Source: Thermoleophilia bacterium (GTDB taxonomy: Bacteria; Actinomycetota; Thermoleophilia; Gaiellales; Gaiellaceae). From it: DNA of 7,401 nt. This document shows positions 1 through 5,472 of this stretch, piece after piece. Position 1 is the stretch's first letter. Each line of letters starts with the position of its first letter. The notes beneath the pieces are model-generated. The model was not told where the DNA came from. It made no database searches and worked only from the letters and a program-made list of their open reading frames with translations. The stretch covers positions 1 through 7,401 of the forward strand of contig JAICTB010000110.1 in assembly GCA_025936595.1 (NCBI GenBank). The letters are read 5' to 3'. Position numbers and translations under genes: made by a program.

Positions 1-128
1 CCGGACAGGATCGAGATGATCGTGAACGAGATCGCGAAGTTCGAGAACCCGCCCATGCTCCTGCTCAGCTCCTGGGCGTAGCCGAGTGCGTGCAGCATGC
101 GCCGGTCCTTGTCGTGGTGCGCTTCCAC
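1..128 (-). CDS. APC-family amino acid permease, N-terminus only (cut by window edge)
   Basis: Only the first 42 codons are present; the gene continues left of the window. The start is GTG at 128-126, preceded by a perfect AAGGAGG (134-140) with 5-nt spacing, which fixes the start. The peptide begins with a charged stretch (VEAHHDKDRRMLHALG), followed by LGYAQELSRSMGGFSNFAIS and then FTIISILSG. That is the conserved entry into the first membrane helix of the APC superfamily amino acid/GABA/polyamine permeases, where the helix 1 break (here near FTIISILSG) contributes to the substrate site. The full protein would be an inner-membrane amino acid transporter of about 500 residues. Substrate cannot be told from this fragment. 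It is transcribed divergently from the PhzF gene, with 91 bp between the two starts. Family assignment is fairly firm; no specific symbol is justified. Confidence 0.82.
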   Translation of the reverse strand, partial: MEAHHDKDRRMLHALGYAQELSRSMGGFSNFAISFTIISILS

Positions 129-133
129 TCGAG

Positions 134-140
134 CCTCCTT
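134..140 (-). promoter_or_regulatory. Shine-Dalgarno sequence of the amino acid permease
   Basis: On the minus strand this reads AAGGAGG, a full match to the anti-Shine-Dalgarno core, ending 5 nt before the GTG at 128-126. It supports GTG rather than the internal ATG (at 98-96) as the start. Confidence 0.75.
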
Positions 141-145
141 GAGGT

Positions 146-175
146 TTGTCACGGATGTCGCTAGGCGGGCATTCT
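146..175 (+). promoter_or_regulatory. Weak candidate promoter for the PhzF gene
   Basis: TTGTCA (146-151) is a good -35-like hexamer. CATTCT (170-175), 18 bp downstream, is a poor -10 (3 of 6). It would overlap the divergent permease promoter. A purine-rich GGTAGG at 206-211, 8 nt before the ATG, is the only ribosome-binding-site-like sequence. Low confidence. Confidence 0.2.
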
Positions 176-199
176 GCGCCTCCGGCTGCCAGGGAGCAA
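171..199 (-). promoter_or_regulatory. Candidate promoter for the amino acid permease
   Basis: On the minus strand, TTGCTC (199-194) and CAGAAT (176-171) are separated by exactly 17 bp. They resemble -35 (3 of 6) and -10 (4 of 6) sigma-70-type boxes. Transcription would begin near 164 and give a leader of about 35 nt containing the strong ribosome binding site. The match is partial and the region is GC-rich, so this is a suggestion only. The stretch also contains a 6-bp inverted repeat, GCTGCC (185-190) / GGCAGC (200-205), that could be an operator. Confidence 0.3.
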
Positions 200-219
200 G
201 GCAGCGGTAGGTTTGCCCC

Positions 220-1065
220 ATGCGCCGCTTCCGCTACGTGCTCGCCGATGTGTTCACGGATACGCCACTCCAGGGCAACCAGCTCGCCGTCTTCACCGAC
301 GCTCGCGACCTGACGAGCGAGGAGATGCAGGCGATTGCGCGCGAGATGAACCTGTCGGAGACGGTGTTTTGCCTGCGGCCGGGCGCGCCGGAGGCCGACG
401 TGCGGATCCGGATCTTCACGCCCTCGCGCGAGCTGCCGTTCGCCGGCCACCCGACGCTCGGCTCCGCGTTCGTGCTCGCTGGCCCGTTGTCGAAGATGGT
501 CATCAACCTCGAGACCGAGGCCGGAGTCGTGCCGGTCGAGCTCCAGCGCGACGAAGCGCGCATCGTCTTCGGTCGCATGGAGCAGCCGATCCCGGCATGG
601 GAGCCGGTCGCCGATCCGGAGCCGATCTTCGCCGCGCTCGGCATCTCGGGCTCGGGGCTGCCGGTCGAGCGCTACGACCTCGGCCCCGGCCACGTGTACG
701 TCGAGCTTCCATCATCCGAGGCTGTCGCGTCGCTCGCGCCCGACGTCGGCGCGCTTGCGCGCGCGACGCAGGACGGCACCAACTGTTTCGCTCGCGACGG
801 GGCCTGGTGGAAGACGCGGATGTTCGCGCCGAATCACGGAGTCGCGGAGGATCCGGCGACAGGCTCCGCGGCCGGACCGCTCGCAGTCCATCTCGCCCGG
901 CACGGACGCATCGCCTTCGGCGAGCAGATCGAGATCCGCCAGGGGGCCGAGATCGGCCGCCCTTCGACGCTCTACGCGGAAGTGCACGGAACCGCCGAGA
1001 AGATCGAGCGGGTCGTCGTCGGAGGCTCGGCCGTCATCATCGCCCGCGGCGAGCTCAGCCTCTGA
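220..1065 (+). CDS. PhzF-family isomerase/epimerase
   Basis: Encodes 281 residues, close to the usual 260-300 of the PhzF/YddE family, a cytoplasmic two-lobed diaminopimelate-epimerase-like fold. The visible family marks are VLADVFTDTPLQGNQLAVF at the N-terminus; NLSETVF at 44-50, where Glu47 matches the catalytic glutamate of PhzF; the FAGHPTLG motif at 74-81 with the conserved His77; GHVYVEL at 157-163; EDPATGSAAGPLAVHL at 210-225 with the conserved Asp211; and QGAEIGRPS at 241-249. PhzF itself isomerises trans-2,3-dihydro-3-hydroxyanthranilate in phenazine synthesis, but most family members have no known substrate. No phenazine gene is present here, so a phenazine role should not be assumed. 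The chosen ATG has a weak GGTAGG 8 nt upstream. It is monocistronic as far as can be seen and converges with the Asp-box gene, overlapping it by 11 bp at the stops. Confidence 0.93.
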   Translation: MRRFRYVLADVFTDTPLQGNQLAVFTDARDLTSEEMQAIAREMNLSETVFCLRPGAPEADVRIRIFTPSRELPFAGHPTLGSAFVLAGPLSKMVINLETEAGVVPVELQRDEARIVFGRMEQPIPAWEPVADPEPIFAALGISGSGLPVERYDLGPGHVYVELPSSEAVASLAPDVGALARATQDGTNCFARDGAWWKTRMFAPNHGVAEDPATGSAAGPLAVHLARHGRIAFGEQIEIRQGAEIGRPSTLYAEVHGTAEKIERVVVGGSAVIIARGELSL

Positions 1066-1070
1066 GCTCG
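1050..1070. terminator. Perfect hairpin spanning both convergent stop codons
   Basis: CGAGCTCAG (1050-1058), loop CCT (1059-1061), CTGAGCTCG (1062-1070): a perfect 9-bp inverted repeat with a 3-nt loop. The plus-strand TGA (1063-1065, phzF) lies in one arm and the minus-strand TGA (1057-1055, Asp-box gene) in the other. It could act as a short bidirectional terminator or RNA end-stabilising stem for the two converging transcripts. No U-tract follows on either strand, so intrinsic termination is not certain. Confidence 0.45.
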
Positions 1071-1444
1071 ATCGCCTCGATCTCCGCCAGCTCCACCGGC
1101 ACCGCCGTCCAGAAGACGCCCCCGTCGCGCGTCACGTAGAGCCGGTTGCGCGCGGCGTAGACCGCGAGATCCGGGTCGTCGTCTGCGATCGCGATGGCGT
1201 TCCCGCGCGGGAGGCCCCGGCCCGACTCGCGCCACGTCGTTCCGACGTCGTGTGAGACGAGCAGCGGCGGCTTGGCGTCGACGACCGCGATGATCGTCGG
1301 ACCTGCGGCCGCCGCGTCGAGCACGCGCGGCAGGTTCAACACCGGCACGGGAGCCGGCTCGAGGTCGCCGTCCCACGGCTCGATCTCGGCGGTTTCGAGA
1401 TCGATAGCGAAGCAGCCTGCTGCGGTGCGCACGAGTACGTTCAT
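1055..1444 (-). CDS. Small Asp-box (BNR-like) protein of unknown function, third gene of the TPP-riboswitch operon
   Basis: I do not recognise this 129-residue protein as a named family. It carries two Asp-box motifs, the S/T-x-D-x-G-x-x-W turn seen in sialidase-type and YCF48-type beta-propellers: SHDVGTTW at 64-71 and the slightly degenerate TRDGGVFW at 105-112. They are 41 residues apart, the spacing expected of adjacent blades. The N-terminus (VLVRTAAGCFAIDLET) looks like another pair of strands, so perhaps two to three blades are present, too few for a closed propeller unless it oligomerises. There is no signal peptide or membrane segment, so it is probably cytoplasmic. Its ATG (1444-1442) overlaps the kinase stop as ATGA, which implies translational coupling and a linked role. 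It ends tail-to-tail against phzF with an 11-bp overlap. The frame stays open upstream of the ATG, but that extension runs antiparallel through the kinase gene as low-complexity Arg/Ala sequence and is not credible. Confidence 0.72.
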   Translation of the reverse strand: MNVLVRTAAGCFAIDLETAEIEPWDGDLEPAPVPVLNLPRVLDAAAAGPTIIAVVDAKPPLLVSHDVGTTWRESGRGLPRGNAIAIADDDPDLAVYAARNRLYVTRDGGVFWTAVPVELAEIEAIELRG

Positions 1445-2202
1445 CGCACGAGGAGCGACGCGACGACCGCAGTCGCACGCTGCGCTGCTCCGACCGGAGA
1501 GAATCCCGCGTTGCGCCCGACGATGTACGAGGTCGCGAACGCATCGCCGGCGCCGGTGGGATCGCCCGGAAGCGCGCGTGCTGGGACGAATTCCGCGCGG
1601 CCGGCCAGGTAGACCGTGGATCCGCGCGATCCGTGCGTAACGATCACCTCGCGCACGCCGAGCGATGCCGGGTCTCCGATCACCTCGGCTTCTTCCTCCG
1701 CGAGCTTCAGCACCCACACGTGGCGAAGCGTCTCGCGATCGAAGTTCGCGTCGAGGCGCAGCGGTCCCTCTTGGGCGGCGCGCACCAGACCCTGCCCATC
1801 GAAGGAGATCCTGCGCCTCCGGGCGAGCGCCGCGACCGTCTCCAAGGGGAAGTCGTTCCGAGAGAGCGGCGCGAGATGCGCCCAGCCGCCGGCCGGAAGC
1901 TCGGGCAGGTCGCCGGGCAGCCACGTGTCGCCGAGCGAGTCGATGTGCATCGTCCGCCGGTCGCCGTCGTAGGAGAACGAGAAGGTGGCGGTCGAAGTTC
2001 CCTGGACGAACCTCACCGGCGTGCCGAGGCGGACCACCGGCGGCAGGAGGGAGTCGCGGTCGGCGCCCGCGCAGCGTGCGACGATGCGAGCCGGGACGCG
2101 CAGGCGCTGGAGCGCTCGCGCGCCGTGGAACGATCCGCCCCCGACGCGGGGCGGCTCGCCTGGAAGCAGGTCCCGCGAGAGGTTGCCGACGAGCGCGATC
2201 AC
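1441..2202 (-). CDS. Compact PfkB-family kinase, candidate hydroxymethylpyrimidine kinase
   Basis: 253 residues, short for ribokinase/PfkB proteins (about 290-330). The family marks are in order: IALVGNLSRD at 2-11 (first strand and substrate-site Asn/Asp), GGGSFHGARALQRL at 21-34 (degenerate first PfkB signature), lid-like strands around STATFSFSYDG at 70-80, FDGQGLVR at 134-141, KLAEEEAEVIG at 167-177, VTHGSRGS at 188-195 (nucleotide site), and DPTGAGDAFATSYI at 214-227, the second PfkB signature with the anion hole and catalytic Asp220. It should therefore transfer phosphate from ATP to a hydroxymethyl-type group in the cytoplasm. The start is GTG at 2202-2200, overlapping the cytX stop as GTGA; its own stop overlaps the Asp-box gene start as ATGA. 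Because the operon sits under a TPP riboswitch behind an HMP permease, and ThiD belongs to the same superfamily, HMP phosphorylation is the favoured role. This is inference. A sugar or nucleoside kinase remains possible. Confidence 0.85.
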   Translation of the reverse strand: MIALVGNLSRDLLPGEPPRVGGGSFHGARALQRLRVPARIVARCAGADRDSLLPPVVRLGTPVRFVQGTSTATFSFSYDGDRRTMHIDSLGDTWLPGDLPELPAGGWAHLAPLSRNDFPLETVAALARRRRISFDGQGLVRAAQEGPLRLDANFDRETLRHVWVLKLAEEEAEVIGDPASLGVREVIVTHGSRGSTVYLAGRAEFVPARALPGDPTGAGDAFATSYIVGRNAGFSPVGAAQRATAVVASLLVR

Positions 2203-3557
2203 GCGCCCGCGAGTATGACTCTCCTTCGCACGGCGACACGCGCGACCGCGGCGAGCGCGAACGCTGCGGCGAAGCTCGGGAGCGACGCGCCGCCCCAGGG
2301 GAGCGCATGCGGATCGGCATGCCCGACGATGCTCGTCCACCAACTCGGTCCCTGCGGCGAGAGCCATTGGTAGAGCACGAAGCCGCCGACCCACGCGAAC
2401 AGCATCTCGAGACGCAACTCGGGTGCGTCGAACACGGCGCGGCGGTCGTAACGCCGGCCGGAGAGGAGCCAGTCGGCGAGCAGCACGGCGAAGAGCGGCA
2501 CGAAGAAGGAGCCGAGCAGGTAGAGGAACGGCTGGTAGTTGCGCAGGTCGATGACGAGCGCCCCGGCCGTGGCGACCGCGGCGGCGGCGCCGACGAGCAG
2601 CCGCTGCGGCGCGCGCGGTAGGAGGTTCTGCAGGCTGACGGCCGCGGAGTACACGTTCGCGAATGCTTCGTCGCTTTCGTCGACGGTGAGCGCGAGCAGC
2701 GCGAGAAGGCTCGCGGCTCCGCCTGACGCGACCGCGGTGAGCAGCGCCGGTGCGTCGCTGATCTGGCGGGAGAGTGCAATCACCGCTCCGAGCGCGAACA
2801 GCGGGATCGCCGGGACGAAATACCCGAAGCCCGCGCTCCAGAAGCCGACGGAGCGGCTGCGTGCGAACCGTGTGTAGTCCGCGACGAGCGGCGTCCACGA
2901 GATCACCGATGCGAGCACGAGATCGAATCCGGGCCAGAACGCATGTGTGCCGCTGCGATGCCAGAGCGCGACCGCGTGCTGTCCGTGCAGCGACCACCAG
3001 GAGAGATAGACCAGCGAGGCGATCACGACCCAGACCGCGAACTTGCGGACGTACTTCCGCACGAATCCCACGGGACCGAGGAACGCGAGCGCGGTCGCGA
3101 CGACGCCGAAGAGGACCTTCCAGAAGACGACGCCGCCGAAGCCGAGCACCTGGTGGGAGAGGGCGCTGGCGCCGGTCGCAATGATGATCAGCTCGAAGAC
3201 GGCCCAACCGAGGCACTGGATGAGGTTCAGTCCCGTCGGGAGGTACGAGCCGCGCCGTCCGAGCGGCGCGCGCATCAGCACCATCGCCGGCACACGCGCG
3301 TCTGCGCCGATGAGGCCCCCGAGCCCGAGTAGCGCACTGCCGACGACCGCCGCCCCGACGATCGCGCCGACCGCCTCGGGAAGCGAAAGCGCGAGGCCGA
3401 ACTGATCGGCGGGAAGCACGAGGAACGCACCCGCGACGATCACGAGCAGCGAGACGGAGAGGTTTGACCAGAGCAGGAACCCGTCGAGCAGGCCGAGTAC
3501 GCGGAGCCGCTCGGGGACCGGCTCGATGCCCCAGGACGGCGTGTCGATGTCGCTCAT
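2199..3557 (-). CDS. cytX: CytX-type hydroxymethylpyrimidine permease (NCS1 family)
   Basis: 452 residues, rich in hydrophobic segments (about 12 predicted membrane helices), which fits the nucleobase:cation symporter 1 (purine-cytosine permease) family in the inner membrane. WGIEPVPERLRVLGLLDGF at 9-27 is the typical CytX/CodB N-terminus. The stretch at 88-118 contains the RVPAMVLMRAPLGRRGSYLP region and the NLIQCLGW helix. SWTPLVADYTRFAR at 220-233 is the conserved NCS1 segment lining the substrate site. A TPP riboswitch ending just before its start codon identifies it as the CytX branch, proposed by comparative genomics to import the thiamine precursor HMP rather than cytosine. The start is ATG at 3557-3555 with GGGAG 4 nt upstream (3562-3566); that ribosome binding site is part of the riboswitch's conserved 3' end. 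It is first in a three-gene operon and its stop overlaps the kinase start. The substrate is inferred, not proven. Confidence 0.9.
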   Translation of the reverse strand: MSDIDTPSWGIEPVPERLRVLGLLDGFLLWSNLSVSLLVIVAGAFLVLPADQFGLALSLPEAVGAIVGAAVVGSALLGLGGLIGADARVPAMVLMRAPLGRRGSYLPTGLNLIQCLGWAVFELIIIATGASALSHQVLGFGGVVFWKVLFGVVATALAFLGPVGFVRKYVRKFAVWVVIASLVYLSWWSLHGQHAVALWHRSGTHAFWPGFDLVLASVISWTPLVADYTRFARSRSVGFWSAGFGYFVPAIPLFALGAVIALSRQISDAPALLTAVASGGAASLLALLALTVDESDEAFANVYSAAVSLQNLLPRAPQRLLVGAAAAVATAGALVIDLRNYQPFLYLLGSFFVPLFAVLLADWLLSGRRYDRRAVFDAPELRLEMLFAWVGGFVLYQWLSPQGPSWWTSIVGHADPHALPWGGASLPSFAAAFALAAVARVAVRRRVILAGA

Positions 3558-3559
3558 GC

Positions 3560-3640
3560 AGCTCCCTTCGCCGGCATGATCCGGATCAGGTTCGACGGGT
3601 GTGATCTCAGCCCCGGACGGGACACCCCGGCGTCTCGAAC
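3560..3640 (-). promoter_or_regulatory. TPP riboswitch (THI element) in the cytX leader
   Basis: Read on the minus strand, the leader holds the diagnostic THI-box series in the right order: CCGGGGTG, a short P3 stem GTCCC-GTCC-GGGGC, CTGAGA (3610-3605), ACCCG, CCTGATCCGG (3590-3581), the P5 hairpin CCGG-ATCATG-CCGG and GCGAAGGGAG (3571-3562). The pyrimidine of thiamine pyrophosphate is bound by the CTGAGA side and the pyrophosphate by the P4/P5 side. The conserved 3' strand contains the cytX Shine-Dalgarno sequence, so TPP binding most likely blocks ribosome access, a translational off-switch. GCGGCU (3649-3644) just upstream can also pair, with one G-U pair, with AGCUGC (3563-3558) immediately before the ATG, possibly lengthening the closing stem. 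I see no terminator U-tract between the aptamer and the start codon. Confidence 0.93.
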
Positions 3641-3651
3641 TCTAGCCGCGG

Positions 3652-3705
3652 CACATAGGTACCTGTGGCCATGCACATGGGTACCTGTGGCCATGCACAT
3701 GGGTA
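3652..3705. repeat. 22-bp tandem repeat, about 2.5 copies
   Basis: Unit 1 (3652-3673) and unit 2 (3674-3695) are 22 bp each and differ at a single base (A at 3657, G at 3679). A third partial copy, CACATGGGTA, follows at 3696-3705. Each full unit contains GGTACC and the dyad TGTG-GCCATG-CACA (3664-3677 and 3686-3699). The 22-bp period is about two helical turns, so the repeated dyads would lie on the same face of the DNA, as tandem protein-binding sites do. The array lies between the modC stop and the TPP riboswitch, where a promoter for the cytX operon is expected. Confidence 0.8.
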
Positions 3706-3715
3706 TCCATGTGCA
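3694..3715. terminator. 9-bp inverted repeat downstream of modC, possible terminator stem
   Basis: TGCACATGG (3694-3702), loop GTAT, CCATGTGCA (3707-3715): a perfect 9-bp stem, lying 37 bp past the modC stop codon. It could form an RNA hairpin ending the molybdate transcript, or be a DNA operator, since it overlaps the tandem repeat. There is no U-run after it, which weakens the terminator reading. A separate 10-bp palindrome, GGTGCGCACC, lies at 3730-3739, closer to modC. Confidence 0.35.
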
Positions 3716-3751
3716 AGCACGTGTGGACCGGTGCGCACCTGTGCAAGGCGC

Positions 3752-4750
3752 TCAGAGGGACACGAGCCGCGTGGCCGTGGCCTTCCAGGTCGCCACGAGC
3801 ACCTCTCCCTCCTTGATCTGCAAGCGCTGCGCCGACTCGGCGGTCACCTCTGCGGTGACCGCGCCGACCGTGACGCGCACGCGGTTTGCCACCGGGACGA
3901 CGCTCGAGACGACCGCGCGTACGTGGTTCTGCGCGGAATCGGCCGGCAGCGCTCGTGCCAGCGTCACCTCCCAGGGGTAGACGATCGCGGCGACGACACC
4001 CTGCGCTTCGTCGGTCGACGTGACGACCGTCCGGTCGCTCAACTCGACGCTTGTCAGCGTCCCGAGCCGACGCGCCCGCCCGTGCAGCACGTTGCCGCCG
4101 GCGAATCGGGCCACGAACGGCGTCGCCGGCGAAGCGATCAACTCGTCAGCTCGGCCCATTTGCACGATCCTTCCGTCGACGAGGACGCCGACCCGCTCTG
4201 CGAGCGCCGCTGCATCGACGAAGTCGTGCGTGACGACGAGCGTGGGTAGGCCGAGCTCGCGCAGGGTGGCGCGCAGCTCGACGCGCACCGCGTCGCGGGT
4301 GTGCGGATCGAGCGCTGCGAGCGGTTCGTCGAGCAGCAGCACGTCCGGCTGGCGGGCGAGCGCGCGCGCGAGGGCGACCCGTTGCCGCTCACCGCCGGAA
4401 AGCTCACGCGGCCGTGCATGCGCGAGATGCTCGATGCCGAGCCGCTCGAGCACGTCGCCAGGTGGTCCTGCGAAGGCGACGTTCCCTCGTACGCTCAGAT
4501 GCGGGAACAGCGCGTAGTCCTGAAAGACGAAGCCCACGGAGCGCCGCTCCGGCGGCAGTGAGGACCAGTCGTGTCCGTTGACCTCGACCGTCCCCGCGGC
4601 CCCAACGAGTCCAGCGACCGCACGCAAGACAGTCGACTTCCCCGCGCCCGAAGGCCCGACGATCGCGACCGTCTCACGCTCTGTCTCGAGCGCTAGCTGG
4701 AGACGGAAGGTGCGAAGCGCGACGGAGAGATCCAGTCGGAGCGCAGCCAT
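3752..4750 (-). CDS. modC: Molybdate ABC transporter ATP-binding protein ModC
   Basis: 332 residues. It is the cytoplasmic ATPase that powers molybdate import. The ABC elements are complete: Walker A GPSGAGKST at 32-40, Q-loop Gln77 in FVFQDYALFPHL, signature LSGGERQR at 117-124, Walker B VLLLDEP at 137-143, D-loop ALD at 146-148 and switch His175 in VVTHD. After about residue 240 comes a C-terminal TOBE/Mop-type region (GNVLHGRARRLG through the C-terminus), typical of ModC and of related oxyanion importers, which can bind molybdate and adjust activity. The start ATG at 4750-4748 lies about 31 residues before Walker A, as in known ModC proteins, and makes a 58-bp overlap with the end of modB. 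It is last in the operon; the transcript then enters the repeat-rich spacer. Tungstate is an alternative substrate that cannot be excluded. Confidence 0.92.
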   Translation of the reverse strand: MAALRLDLSVALRTFRLQLALETERETVAIVGPSGAGKSTVLRAVAGLVGAAGTVEVNGHDWSSLPPERRSVGFVFQDYALFPHLSVRGNVAFAGPPGDVLERLGIEHLAHARPRELSGGERQRVALARALARQPDVLLLDEPLAALDPHTRDAVRVELRATLRELGLPTLVVTHDFVDAAALAERVGVLVDGRIVQMGRADELIASPATPFVARFAGGNVLHGRARRLGTLTSVELSDRTVVTSTDEAQGVVAAIVYPWEVTLARALPADSAQNHVRAVVSSVVPVANRVRVTVGAVTAEVTAESAQRLQIKEGEVLVATWKATATRLVSL

Positions 4751-5472
4751 TTGACCCCCAGGAGCAGGGTGAAGGAGAACGCGACGAGGAGCGCGCCCAT
4801 CGCGAGTGCGACGTCGAACGACTGGGCGAACTCCGCGTAGATGCCGAGGGGAAGCGTCTGCGTCACGCGCTGCAGCGACCCGGCGAACATGATCGTCGCG
4901 CCGAACTCTCCAAGCCCGCGCGCGAAGGAGAGCGCGAGGCCGGCACCGAGCCCGCTCGCAGCGAGCGGCAGCGCGATACGAGCGAAGACGCGCCACGGAC
5001 GCGCGCCGAGAGTGCGCGCGGCAGCGACGAGGGTCTCATCGATGCTCTCGAACGCCGCGACCGCGGTGCGCACGTAGAACGGCGCGGCGACGAACGAGAC
5101 CGCCAGCACGACGGCGCTCTGCGTGAACGCGAGCGAGGTCGAAAGCAGACCGCTTCGACCGAACGCGGCCAGGAGACCGATTCCCGCGACGGCCGGCGGC
5201 AGCACGAGCGGCAGCTCGACGAGCGTCAGGAGCACGCTGCGCCCGCGAAACCGCCGCGTCGCCAGCATGTACGCCGTCGGCGTCCCGAGCACCACGACGA
5301 GGAGCTGCGCGAGCGCGCTCGTTCGCAGCGAGACGACGAGCGCGTCACGCGCGACAGGGTCGCCCAGCTCGCGCACGAGTGTCGCCGGCGAGACGCGCAG
5401 GAAGATCGCCACCACCGGCAGCGCGAGAAACGCCAGCGCGAGCGCTGCGATCACGGCGAAGGCGGCTCTCAC
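4693..5472 (-). CDS. modB: Molybdate ABC transporter permease ModB
   Basis: 259 residues with a leading membrane helix (about 4-26) and roughly five to six helices in all, the usual size for ModB. Family marks are ELPLVLPPAVAGIGLL at 86-101, the EAA-type coupling loop AARTLGARPWRVFARIALPL at 151-170 that docks on ModC, and FARGLGEFGATIMFAG at 183-198 followed by QTLPLGIY, which is characteristic of molybdate/tungstate and sulfate permeases. It forms the transmembrane channel, probably as a homodimer. The start is GTG at 5472-5470, overlapping the modA stop as GTGA, so translation is probably coupled; no strong ribosome binding site of its own is visible. Its last 19 codons overlap the start of modC. 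Upstream in-frame sequence runs through modA in a Arg/Gly-rich shadow and is not part of the gene. Confidence 0.92.
   Translation of the reverse strand: MRAAFAVIAALALAFLALPVVAIFLRVSPATLVRELGDPVARDALVVSLRTSALAQLLVVVLGTPTAYMLATRRFRGRSVLLTLVELPLVLPPAVAGIGLLAAFGRSGLLSTSLAFTQSAVVLAVSFVAAPFYVRTAVAAFESIDETLVAAARTLGARPWRVFARIALPLAASGLGAGLALSFARGLGEFGATIMFAGSLQRVTQTLPLGIYAEFAQSFDVALAMGALLVAFSFTLLLGVKWLRSDWISPSRFAPSVSS

Noticed and set aside
220..1065. Phenazine biosynthesis cluster
   Set aside because: Only a PhzF-family protein is present. The family is widespread with unknown substrates and no other phz gene is visible.
213..1139. Long open frame over phzF in another plus-strand frame (308 codons)
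   Set aside because: It is Arg/Ala-rich low-complexity sequence with no family features and overlaps the clearly conserved PhzF frame; it is a shadow of high-GC coding.
1441..3216. 591-codon minus-strand frame that would extend the kinase far upstream, and a similar 574-codon frame (1055-2779) extending the Asp-box protein
   Set aside because: The extensions run through cytX and the kinase as Arg-rich shadow sequence. The kinase and Asp-box parts begin naturally at GTG 2202 and ATG 1444, which form 4-bp overlaps with the preceding stops.
2199..3557. CytX as a cytosine permease (CodB)
   Set aside because: The NCS1 family alone would allow it, but the TPP riboswitch directly in front argues for the thiamine-precursor branch.
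3652..3705. CRISPR-like repeats
   Set aside because: The 22-bp units are directly adjacent with no unique spacers, only about 2.5 copies are present, and there are no cas genes; it is a short tandem repeat.
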